Below, in pieces: positions 23,401-33,844 of a stretch of DNA of 64,000 bases. Location: contig CM075670.1 of assembly GCA_037962975.1 (NCBI GenBank), positions 155,500,501-155,564,500 on the forward strand. Reading direction: 5' to 3'. This DNA comes from Clitoria ternatea. Lineage: Eukaryota; Streptophyta; Magnoliopsida; Fabales; Fabaceae. A model generated the notes under the pieces. The model had not been told where the DNA came from, did no database searches, and saw only the letters and a list, made by a program, of their open reading frames with translations. Positions within the stretch are counted from its first letter, which is position 1. Every line of letters starts with the position of its first letter. The translations under genes were made by a program, and so were the position numbers.

Positions 23401-24746
23401 CAACAATAAAAACCGATAATACGTGAGTCAGATCCGATTGAATGAACCTGTGTACATGTACGATTGATGCTGACTGTGACGCGATTGTATGTATATGTGT
23501 TAGTGTTATTGAGAATAATATGTGCATATAGCCGAGTGATAACTAGGTAGATTCTGATTGAAAGATGCCTTGGGTATGTTATTGATTGTTGCTATATATA
23601 TATGTGTTGTTGCATGATTGAGGGATAATCCGAGTCAGTATCTATCATTTAATATTTAAGATACTCACCCCTACTGTGGCTATATTTCAGTGGACATCAC
23701 ACGGGACGGTGAATGATGGAGGAGCTACATACCGTGTGAAGTGCTTGTGTACTGTGGGAATGTATATATATATGTATATGTTGTATATAAGGTTTTGTCA
23801 TAGCTTTGGCCGGCTCTTAATTTGGTCTTTTTTCTAACTGTATCAGAACTGAACTCTCTCGGGTTGAGAGTATTATCATGTGCGTGTAAATATTTATATA
23901 TATATAATACTGTGTTCATCTTGTACTGTGTGTGGATGCCCAGGTCGTATACGTTGCATTTTACTAAACATGTAGAGCCCGCATGATTCTGAATAAATAA
24001 GAGCTAAGTTAATCCTGTGTAAAGCGTGACGAGTGACCTTCTTCCGAATGAAGGAAGGTTGGGCCAACTCCGAGTGGAATATGCCCATTAAAATCACCTT
24101 CGAGGTAAGCGAGTCAATATGTTATGGAGCAAGAGATTTCTTAGATTCAACCTTCCAATTGAAAGGTATTTAGATATTTCCGAGTGAAAATCAATCGAGT
24201 GAATGTTTCCCCCGATGGTTGAATTGACAATGTGATTCCGAGTGAAGCCTGTAGTAGTGAACTTATTATAGGGAGTAAGATCTGGATGATACGAAGTAGA
24301 TTTTAGTCTGACAAGGCCTTCTGCATGTAGAGGAGTTAGTATGTATCCCGAGTGGCGAGGAGTTAGAGTATTTCCGAGTGAAGGAGCCTTAGTGTGAAGT
24401 AGACTACATCTCTCGAGTGATGGGTAAGGGAATCATTTCCCGAGTGGTTAACATCTGTGCCTTTCTAGAATGGAAATAGAGAGTATGGTGTACACTTCCG
24501 AAGGAAGCATGTAGGTGTGGGAGCCCTCCAAGAGAAATTAGGTTTCGACTCCGAGTGATGAGGTTACCGAGGGGACTTGAGCTTAGATTCCGAGTGATCG
24601 AATTATCCGAGTGCTCTGTTCGCTTGGGCGAATAAGACTCCGCTTCAGCGAACGTAGTTTATACCGTGAATCTAAGGCTAGAATAGGATGTGTTGAATGA
24701 ACTTCCGAGAGAAGCGTGAGTACAAAGACTTTCCCGAGTGAATCTG

Positions 24747-24751
24747 GACTC
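24747..24751. repeat. Left target-site duplication of element D (GACTC)
   Basis: GACTC here and at 37161-37165 flank D exactly. Confidence 0.92.
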
Positions 24752-25855
24752 TGTAACATCCCGATTTAATAATTAATTGCCAAATGAAAAATAAATCACT
24801 AAAATAATAATTACAAAATGGGGAAATTATTTATTAATTATAATTAACTTAATTAATTTAACTAAGGAAATAAAGGCTGATTAGTTGTAACTATGTGCGT
24901 GTGACGCGTGTGGGAGCTGCTGCTGTGCACGATTTCCCACCCCACTCTTCCCTTCTCCGTGCATGCATATATGTGCTACTGGGCCACTTTATTATTCTTT
25001 TTTCCCTTTAGACTTCTCTCCCTTCCGTTCTCTCTTCTTTTCTTCTTCTTCTTCACTCTTTGATCTTCTTCTTTCTCCTCTGTTCTCTGTTTCCGTGAGC
25101 TCGTGACAGTGGTGCCTGAGGATCGGAGTCCTCCTTCCTTCGTCGAGGAGCCAGAGAAGGTGAGAGTGTGCATTTCCCTCTGCATGCAACTCGTTTCCTT
25201 CCTCGCTATTCCTTCATCTCCTTCCTCGTCATCTTCTCCTCCACCCAACTCAGTGACGTTGAGATGCCCTGAATCAGGAACCCTCCCTTGCTGGCAAAAT
25301 TAGATTTTTCGTGGGTGTTGAAATAGCTTTGAGTTCTCCATGCGGAGTGCTGAACCCAACGTCTGAGCCCAGTGGTTGTGTGGGTTGGGGAAACGGTTGA
25401 AGGACGACTGGTCAGCATTGCTAGCTCGAGGATGCTTCTGGTTCTTCCAAGCTGTGAGTTGAGTGACTCAGTGTTCCTCTAGAACAGAGTATCGTGGTGA
25501 CCGACTGGAAGCTTCATTCCATGTAGGGGGTATCTTCTATCTTAAACGCATGGATTATAAACGGGTTCTGGGTGCTAATAGCTTACCGATTCTGTATTTG
25601 ATTCTGTGATATGTTTGCATGTGGAGTCTGTGATACCGGATGCATGATGCTTATGAACCAAGAGTTGCATGTTTAGTTCCGTCCATAGATTGCATGTTAG
25701 TAGTTCGAGGAGTGTTGAATGGTTGCATGAAAAGAATATGCTAAGATACTGTTAATGATTGCCGTGTGACTTATATGCCATGCATGTTATTCTGAGTTGA
25801 AGTGCTGACTGCATGAGAGAAGGTGTTGACTTGATGAATTTGATGTTATGTAATA

Positions 25856-26070
25856 CCGATTGCATGAGATGTATGTGCTATTTGAGTTCTGGTGATGTGC
25901 TATGCCGATTGCATGAGATGCATGTGTTATTGAGTTCTGCTGATGCCTAGCACCGATTGCATGAGATGCATGTGTTGTTGAGTTCTGCTGATGCCTAGCA
26001 TCGATTGCATGAAGTGCATATGCTGTTTGAGTTCTGATAATGTATGATGCAAATTGCATGAGATGCATGT
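25856..26070 (+). repeat. Tandem repeat of about 48 bp, five units
   Basis: Each unit has CCGATTGCATGAGATGCATG followed by a GAGTTCTG..TGATG segment. Each carries TGCAT-GAG-ATGCA or a variant (for example 25910-25922, 25958-25970, 26055-26067). The 3' LTR copy is near 34952-35166. Confidence 0.75.
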
Positions 26071-26117
26071 ATTGCTGTGTTTATGAATTCTTTGTTGTGA
26101 GATGAATCCGCGTGTGG

Positions 26118-26386
26118 CGCATGGGATGCGTTTGTGCTGGGAGCACGTAGTGTGGGACACTACCATCGGTTATTAAAGCGTGGGACGCTGTGAAATCCTT
26201 AAGTGGGACTCAAGGTAGCCCTTGAGTGGGACTCGGGCTGCCTGTGAACACCTCCGTTGGCGCTGAGAGCGTTGGTGTCACCTTATGGGTAAACGGTTGG
26301 GTACCCGTAAAACGACCAAGCAGCTGGGAGCTGAATTGATAGCTGAGAGCTATGTATAAAAAGGCTGGGAGCCTACGTTGCAACGT
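26118..26386 (+). repeat. Series of GRG-centred inverted repeats in D LTR
   Basis: In order: CGCAT-GGG-ATGCG (26118), GTGCT-GGG-AGCAC (26134), GTAGTGT-GGG-ACACTAC (26147), AGCGT-GGG-ACGCT (26177), CCTTAAGT-GGG-ACTCAAGG (26197, one mismatch), CCTTGAGT-GGG-ACTCGGG (26220), CGCT-GAG-AGCG (26261), CAGCT-GGG-AGCTG (26321), ATAGCT-GAG-AGCTAT (26339), AGGCT-GGG-AGCCT (26362) and the palindrome ACGTTGCAACGT (26375). Stems differ; the centre is constant. The 3' LTR copy lies at 35214-35482. Confidence 0.85.
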
Positions 26387-27289
26387 CAAAAACCGATAAC
26401 AAACAAATGCGAAACCGAGTGCAATAATCTGTGCATATGTACTGCTGATGTTGATTGGAATTTGATTATGCATGTGATGATGTTAATGAGATGATGAATG
26501 TATATAACCGAGTGAATTATTCTGTGTGCATATGCTGTGGATGCTGACTGAAATCTGTTCTATGAATATATATATCAATGTTATTGAAATGTTATGTGTG
26601 TATAGCCAAGTGAGAACTGTTGGATTCTGATCGGAAATTATTGAATATGTGCGTTCTGATTCATTGGCATTATAAGGTTATTAGTTTTTGTTATGTTAAT
26701 GTTATTGAAATTATATGTGTATATGGCCGAGTGACAACTGGTGGATTCCAATCGGTAAAGGTCTTATGTGTGTCCTGGTTGATTAGTGTTGTTCTGACTT
26801 AATTATTACCATGTATAATTATGTATATATATATTGTTGCATAACTGTGGGTCAACCCCAGTCAGTATCCATCATTTAATATTTAAGATGCTCACCCCCT
26901 ACACCATTTTTCAGTGTGTGCAGGACGGACTCAGAAATAATGATAGGGCCTCAAGTCCGAGTGTGGTGCACTCCGACTGTTGAGTGCTTGTGTTGCATTT
27001 ATTACGCTTAGTCAGTGTAGCCTTGGTCGGCTCTCATGTAAAATGATAATTAAACAAATTTATTTATAAAGATTGACTTTGAGAAGTATAGTCATGGTGT
27101 CACTTGTATGGATCTGTAAATATTGGTAAATGTATAATGTTAAGTTAATGAGTATTCCGAGTATATGGTTACATATATATGGGTCGGTAGATTAGATTTT
27201 GGGCAGGTTTATATCTCTGGGAACGTATATTTATGCATAAGTGCTTTATGTTGATTTGGTGCTTCTTACCGACTGGGAGAACTGATGTC

Positions 27290-27910
27290 GAGTGAATAAC
27301 TCTAAGTTGTTGAACCCTGAGAGGAATATAGGAGATTTAGATCCGGTTCTGAGTGAGGATTACTGGGTGGCTTTTCCGAGTGAATACGCTTGAGTGATTC
27401 TGAGCGAAAGATATAAGTAAACCCCGAGTGAGGAAGAGTTTGTATTCCCGAGTGGAAACCTCGAGTGATCCTCTTCTGAGAGAGGAGTTAGTGTAGTGGT
27501 TTAGAGTGGAATGGATTCTAAGAGTATGATAATCCGAGTGAATAATGTAAAATCCGAGTGAGTGAGGATCTGTATTCCGGGTGGTTAAGATTAGACTAAG
27601 TCCGAGTGGGGATTGACTTAATGATTTTCCTTGAGCGAACAAGATGTCCTATGCCGAGTGGACTAGCTATCATTTTCCGAGTGAATGAGTCGTATGATAT
27701 CTCTGGATCCCGAGTGTCTGAATAGCCGAGTGTAGTTACTCGCTACAGCAAACAAAGTATTCACCCAGCGAGTTTGATCTGATAGGAGCCTGTTGCCTTT
27801 GGCTTCGCTCAAGCGCAGGGTCCTTCGCTCGGAAAGTGGGTAGCCTCGCTCAAGCGTACTGGTCCTCGCTTGGGCGAGTGTACGTTATGTTGGCTTTCGC
27901 TTGAACGCTT
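27290..27910 (+). repeat. CCGAGTG array followed by CGCT-type dyads in D LTR
   Basis: CCGAGTG variants fill 27290-27730. From 27735 they give way to CGCTCAAGCG-type dyads (near 27806, 27849 and 27868). The 3' LTR copy is 36380-36990. Confidence 0.65.
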
Positions 27911-28068
27911 CTGTGACTCCCGCTGTATGCCTGTTCCGATCAGTTTTGTTCTTCTCCTACCTTCCATGCCCGTATTTCTTTGTACCCGGTTATTCTTGGT
28001 TTTATTTTGAAAAATTTCCCGTGTTTTTTTTGGGTTTATTTATTCATTAATTTAAGGGTGTTACATTT

Positions 28069-28080
28069 TGGTATCAGAGC
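28069..28080 (+). other. Primer-binding site of element D (tRNA-iMet)
   Basis: TGGTATCAGAGC three bases past the LTR. Insert H begins four bases further on. Confidence 0.9.
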
Positions 28081-28352
28081 AGACTGATGATGCATGATTT
28101 ATCTCTAATTCTCCATTTTAAATGTGTATAATTTGCCATCACTTAGTGTGTAACATATTGCATTTTAACACATTTTTATCATTTGATCTTTATGTAATAT
28201 TTGATTGTTAATTTGTGCCAAAGGAAAATAGATCAAAGAACTCAAGAATTCCAATCCAAAATGAAGATCAAAGTGCCTAAGGATCAAAGGAATCAAGGTA
28301 TATGCAAAAAGATCTCAAAAAGGGTGAAAAAGTATGCAAATTATGGAGAATC

Positions 28353-28632
28353 AGGGGGATGAATCGATTCATCCCCCTCCTAAATCGATTCATACGGATT
28401 CCATGCACCCAGGAAGTGAAATTTTGCAAATTGAATCGATTCACAAGCAATTGAATCGATTCATACGTCTGAATCATGAAAAAAATTGGCTTTGAATCGA
28501 TTCATTTGAGTTTTAAAGTGATTGAATCGATTCTTTCCCTAGATGAATCGATTCATACGAAGTATTTTGGCCCAGAATTGCATTTTGGAACGCATGAATC
28601 GATTCATATCACCATTGAATCGATTCATGAGT
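28353..28632. repeat. TGAATCGATTCA palindrome array
   Basis: The 12-bp palindrome or a one-base variant occurs at about 28360, 28383, 28433, 28454, 28493, 28525, 28544, 28594 and 28616. The first sits inside a perfect 26-bp palindrome (28353-28378) whose arms extend into AGGGGG/CCCCCT. Spacers are unrelated to each other. Confidence 0.85.
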
Positions 28633-28816
28633 GAATAATTGGCCCAGAAACACGTTTTCAAGCTTCTGGAAAGTGGGCAATGCACTGAAGATGTTGGGCA
28701 AGGCACTAAGCTGATCATGGAGCATTAAAGCATGATAATGGAGCACCATTGAATTGAAAATTAAGAGTGCTCCTTCCATTGAAAATTAATTATGGCATAT
28801 GTTTGCTTTCTGATTC

Positions 28817-28826
28817 CTATAAATAG
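28817..28826 (+). promoter_or_regulatory. TATA box of insert H (CTATAAATAG)
   Basis: CTATAAATAG lies about 190 bp downstream of the palindrome array and is followed by a CT-rich leader, a typical U3/R boundary. Confidence 0.6.
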
Positions 28827-29806
28827 GAAGCAAGGCAAGGGACACCATACAACCATTCATTCTTCATTTTCCTCCTTCACACGTTCTCTGTTTCTCTTCT
28901 CTGTTGGAGTTTCTCCAGCAAGTTCTTCATTTTCGGGTTAGTTTCATTGTTTGTATTTGTAATTATGGAGGGCTAAAACCCCTAGATTGATTTTCTTGGA
29001 GAATGTTGTAATGTAATTTTGAGGTCATTAATTTTAATATAGTATGCTTTTATTATTGTTATTTCTTCATAATCATTCTCTACTTATTTAATTTCATTTT
29101 GTTTAATTGAATTTGTATGCTTAATCGGTTTAATTATTCAAATGGAGTAAAATAAGATTTCAAATTAGAATGGATTAAGGAAATATGCATGCTTAATGAA
29201 TATTTTCATAATCACTTTTAATAATTATGGTTTGCTTAATTCCATAATTTGAGAATAGGTTATGTATATAGGCGATGTTCTTATGTATGCTCAATAATTC
29301 CTAGATTTTAAGATCTTGACTCCTTTTGCTTAATTAGGATGCTTGATTCAAATATTCATTTTTTTAAATGAAAGTAAAGGAATTGTGAATTGAAAAAGAC
29401 GCTTAGTTGATCAATTCAAATTGAGCTAAGAAATTGACATTAATAAGTATACAAGTTATCTTTAATGAACCAAGGATAAATTTATTTACAATACTCCAAG
29501 AAAATCAATCGCTTGTTATTTATTGTTTTAAATCCTTTATTTACCTTGTTTTAATTTTAATTGTGACAACAAAAATCAATCAAAACCCCCCCAATTGTAT
29601 GTTAGTGAACTTATGTTTGTAAAAAAATTTTAGTTGTTTGGTTTTTATTTTTAATTGTTAAAAATTAGTTTAAGACTTGATTTTTCCTAAATTTTTGTGT
29701 TGATCCTTGAGAGAACGACCTAGGTTGACACCCTAGTACTACGTTAATTAATTTTAATGTACTAATTTGACGGAATAACGACTGCAAAAATATTCACGTC
29801 ACAGAC

Positions 29807-32800
29807 CAAAAGGTCCATGGCCAAGGTTTGCCTACTGTTAGTGGGCGGTTGAGTACATTATGCCAGATTATCATAATTGCTTATGATATTCTATTAAATG
29901 TTGATACATGTTCAATCATGACTTGTGTGATGATATATGCTTATGATCTTTTATTGGATTTGATATATGTTTGACTATGAATGGTGTGGTTGTATGCATG
30001 TGCTTTGTTGAGGAATTTGAATGTGTGATGAATGAATGGTACATGATGTATATGATTTGCAGTATAAGAGATGTGTTGTAGTTCTTAAGTTGAAAATCTG
30101 GGTGTGTGATAGGTGAGTAAAGGTGAGATCGGGTATATGTTAAGATTGGGATTGTGTCATGGTGGCGATTAAAGAAACCATGTGAGTGATGGACTAGATG
30201 CTAGACCAATAGGTGTAGTGACCCCTTAGGAATTCTAAGTCTAATAATTTATTAACCTTGAGAGTTGTTGAGCCGAGTAAAGCAATTGTGTAATAATTCA
30301 TTGAGGCTTGAATGATTATCGTGTGATGTGTTATGTGTGAAATGTGTTGGTAGCTGTACTGTGATTAAGTAATAATGCATGTAACTCCCGAATTTGTGGT
30401 ATTTGTAAACTGTTAGTGTCGTGCGACTCCGTCCATAAGTGCATGTTAATATTTCTGCGAATGCTGACTGAACACTTGTAAATGAGAATATTACCATTAT
30501 TGCCGAGTGTGTGAGTTAAAAAGGGATGATTCTCTGAGTTCTGTTTGCAATTTCATGTTCAAATCTATATGAATGAGAATACCATGATGATTTCCGAATG
30601 CATGATATGTGAGTCGATCTGTTGATTTCCATTCGGATGTTATGTTGAAATGCATGCTGACTTCATTAAAAGTGCCGAGAGGATGTGCTGTAGTATTGTT
30701 ACCCTGTTTTGCTTGTTGTGAGTCACTATGACAAACGCCTGTGATGTTGTGATGAAACTATGAAATTCCGAGTGAATCTATATGTCGTGTTGAAACGGTT
30801 GTGATCTATTAATGGCTGTGTAAGACGCACCTGTAAACTTGGATGCTTGTATGAAATTGCATTAGAATTGCATACATGAGATGAAATCACTGTTTGAGTC
30901 AGATCCGCATGCATGTGTGTAAGAGCATTATTATTGAGACTAACATGATTTGCATGGATTTGAATGAATTGAGTAGATTCCAACTTGATGATGTTGTATG
31001 AGTGAGTTCTGACTGAATGAATATGCATGTATTGATGCTGTTGCCAAGTGTGATGTGATGTTATAATTGAGAATGTATGTTATGGTGCAATTTCCGATTG
31101 GATGTCTGTGTGCACACTTATGATGGTCAATGAGCTCAGTGTGAATTATATGAATATGTGGATATGATATTATGAATGAAATCCTTAATATGGTTTGGAA
31201 TTGATTTGCGTAAATCTGATTGGATGAGTATATATATATATATCAATGCTATTACCGAGTGCAGTATGATGTTATAGTTATGGTGCATGTTGTAGTTGAC
31301 AATAATATAGCCATGAATAATTGGTATGAAATCCGACTGAGTGTCTGTATGTACATTAGTGCCGTTGCCGAGTCCATGGCGTGTTATGACAGCATATATG
31401 ATTGTGAATTATTTAATTCTGATTGAATTGCATGAACCCGAGTGAGTGATGTTATTATATAGCTGAGAATTGAGAATTTAATCCGAGCCATGGTCTTGTG
31501 AAGAATAAGATTTAGAGGAAATATTTACTCGGTGTTGGCTAGAAGCCGATTGTAGTATTGCCATCTTACTATTTTACTGAAGTGATAAATAATTTTCATG
31601 ATTGTTGTTGCGTGATGTACCCTATGTGGTGCATAATGATGATGTTGATGTAGATGTATTGCTTATAATGTGTATGCGTGAATTGCCATTAATTTTCGTG
31701 TGAATTAGTATTAGTTGAGTGAGTCTGGTCAGTGTGAGGCATGCTGTTCTGAGATGACTCTTCATACCATGGGTATTGTGGTAGCGTACACGTTGCAGTG
31801 ATTATGTAATTGTTGTAACCCTATAGGAATGAGACGTCATCCTATAAGTCGGATGTAGCAATTCATAAGTCAGGCAAGTGAGGCTGTAGCTGCTTATGGT
31901 GATGGTGAGTCTATCAGACTGTTTTGAGTGGAGATGAGAGTCGTATTAAGTGAATAAATAAGTGATTATGTACCAAATTGAGGATAGAGGGTTTGTTTAA
32001 CCTTGATGGGTTTGCCTCCGAGAGGATTAGAGGCTGTTGGGTATAGATTGGCTACTAAAATGATGATTAGTTATTGAAACAGATGGGTGATCAAGCCTAT
32101 CACTGGAATTGGAGTTTTATAAGGTTAACCGAGTGATACTGTAAGTTTAACGAGGGGACCAGGATCTTGAGCCAAGATAAATTATAAGGTAAGGATTTGC
32201 TCGGGAAAGATTAGTATATTCCGAGTGTGTGAAAGTGGAGATAGTTCCGAGTGAAATCCTTCTGGGAGAAAGAATTACTGAGTGAAAATTATGATGTTCT
32301 GAGTGAAACATCGTTTTGGTCATTAATAAGGAGCTGTGTCCGAATGACACTTCTGTGTTAGGCAAAATCAAAGTGAAATATCCGAGTCGTGTGAATTTCC
32401 GGTGGAGTGCCTCGGAGTGTACCATTTCTGAGTGGAATGGTACCATGTGGAACGATGTTAAGTGGAGAGATATCGAGTGCAGAATCCCTAATACCCATGT
32501 GATGTTTCACCGAGTGAATCTTTCTCCAGGAGAAAAGTACTTCTGGTTGGGAAATGGAACTTCGAGTGTGCAAGTTTTCGAGTAAATTACCCAAGGGGGG
32601 AGTAGATACCGAGCGGTAAACTTATTCATAGTTGTGTTCGGTTGATGTTGAGCTGCTGAGCTTGAACTCAGATTTATATTTGGAGTAGGCCTGAATTCCG
32701 AGTGGAAATTTGGTAAATAGAAAGTTTCTACGCGAAGGGTCTCCAAGGGGAGTAGATATCCGAGAGAAGGATTTATGTGAAATCGTACTCAGGTCAGCGA

Positions 32801-32989
32801 TTGGGACTATTGGGCTTGAACTCAGGTTTGGTTTCGAGGCAGGCTTGAATTACGAGTGAATTTTTTTCAAGTGGAAAGATTTCCGGATGAGGACTGCCTT
32901 TAAAATCCCGATTAATATTTTTGAGTGAGAGGTCCGAGTGACATTCTCGGGTTATGGGCACGAAAATAGCCGAAGGAATGATTAGAAAT
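29807..32989 (+). other. Element D interior, mostly unrecognisable
   Basis: The first bases (GACCAAAAGGTCCATGGCCA) match the leader of element B after its primer site. Beyond that there is TG- and AT-rich sequence without a coding frame, with CCGAGTG motifs sprinkled through it (for example near 31253, 31438, 32219, 32246, 32512 and 32697). No Gag, protease or reverse transcriptase signature was found by eye. Confidence 0.6.
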
Positions 32990-33480
32990 CTGAGATGTTA
33001 GAACCGAGTGTGGTGCCTGTGCGAGGTAAATCCAGGCGAATTGTGCTAATTGAAGCACATGGGAACTCATTTGAGTCTTCATTTTGGTTAAGAAAGAAAT
33101 TTTATGGTCGAATTTTGAAAATCTGAGAGCTTAATCCGAAATGAATTGGTCGGTAGTGGGTATTATAGGGAATCGGTAATGTTGTTTACCGACTAGATTC
33201 TTCCCATCTGGTTGAATAACATCTAGAATGTGTCCCATGTGACCCAATGTCGAGCCTATGTTTTGTGTGAGCTCATGGTCGTGCCGAGTGACTCATTGAG
33301 TCGGGGAACCCGATGGTGTAAGTACGCCGATCGGTGTTGAGAGTGTAAGGCCGAGCGGCCAAAGATCTGGAAAGTGCCAATGGCTAGGGTGAACTGGCAG
33401 AGTTGAATGGGGGTAACTACGTGGGAAATACAATCCGAATGTAATGAAGACTATGAAGAGCTGTTTTATTTATGCTGATT
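32990..33480 (+). pseudogene. Remnant of element D integrase and chromodomain end
   Basis: Three short matches lie in the right order for the Tekay pol end: an EAH..S segment (about 33050-33110) like the first histidine region of the integrase zinc finger; NVSHVTQCRAYV (about 33228-33263), close to the conserved NVFHVSQLRKY stretch; and TTWEIQSECNEDYEELFY (about 33415-33468), like the end of the chromodomain. They lie in different frames with stops between. This shows that D descends from a coding element and is not a purely synthetic-looking filler. No function remains. Confidence 0.55.
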
Positions 33481-33806
33481 AGAAAATTACGAAGCAGTCA
33501 GAAACGTTGAGAAGCGAAGAGTTGCAGTCGGAGCATGACTGTGGTATTCCGATCTGTTTGTTGAGGTAAGTCTGAGTAAAAGAAAGGAATGTTACTCCGA
33601 GTCAATGGTGAAACTTCCGAGTGGAAATGTGTTAAGAGTGATGTCTCGGTTTTCTGGGTGGAGCGGTCGGTAAATGGCTTTGGAAGCCAATTATACCGAC
33701 TAGAATTTAAGCAATGTATGAATACTTGGGATGCATAGATGTGTAATTGCTTATTGTGGTATGTCAGTGATTTTCTGAGTTATTTATTTAAGGTGAGTCA
33801 CCGATT

Positions 33807-33844
33807 GAATTTCGAGGATGAAATTCTTTTGTGAGGGGGAGAAC
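33807..33844 (+). other. Element D hairpin and polypurine tract
   Basis: GAATTTCGAGGATGAAATTC (33807-33826) is an inverted repeat with seven-base arms, followed by GTGAGGGGGAGAAC up to the LTR. Confidence 0.75.

Larger units (their letters stand above)
22267..24751 (+). repeat. Element B 3' LTR, left part (continues 37166-37441)
   Basis: Begins TGTAACATCCTG. Contains a donor-like GGTAGGGGG (GT 22623), the hairpin series (23164-23400), the CGGTTTGGTACCAGTAAAA block (23335-23353), the acceptor-like TTTCAG (23690) and the CCGAGTG array. Element D interrupts it after GACTC (24747-24751); the remainder resumes after the duplicated GACTC at 37161-37165 and ends GTTTCA at 37441. Total reassembled length is about 2.76 kb. 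Confidence 0.9.
24752..28065 (+). repeat. Element D 5' LTR (3314 bp)
   Basis: TGTAACATCCCG...GGGTGTTACA, matching 33845-37160. Order: CT-rich leader (24990-25100), donor-like GTAGGGGG (25523), a roughly 48-bp tandem repeat (25856-26070), the hairpin series (26118-26386), acceptor-like TTTTTCAG (AG 26913-26914), CCGAGTG array (27290-27730), CGCT dyads (27735-27910), end. Confidence 0.93.
28085..29801 (+). mobile_element. Insert H: solo LTR of another retrotransposon family
   Basis: A 1717-bp TG...CA unit (TGATGATGCATG...TTCACGTCA) flanked by a perfect five-base duplication, CAGAC (28080-28084 and 29802-29806). It has a U3-like half with TGAATCGATTCA palindromes, a CTATAAATAG box at 28817-28826, and an AT-rich remainder with no coding frame or second copy. 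These features fit a solo LTR, probably of an Athila/Tat-like family. The family is inferred only from the style of the LTR. Confidence 0.8.
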
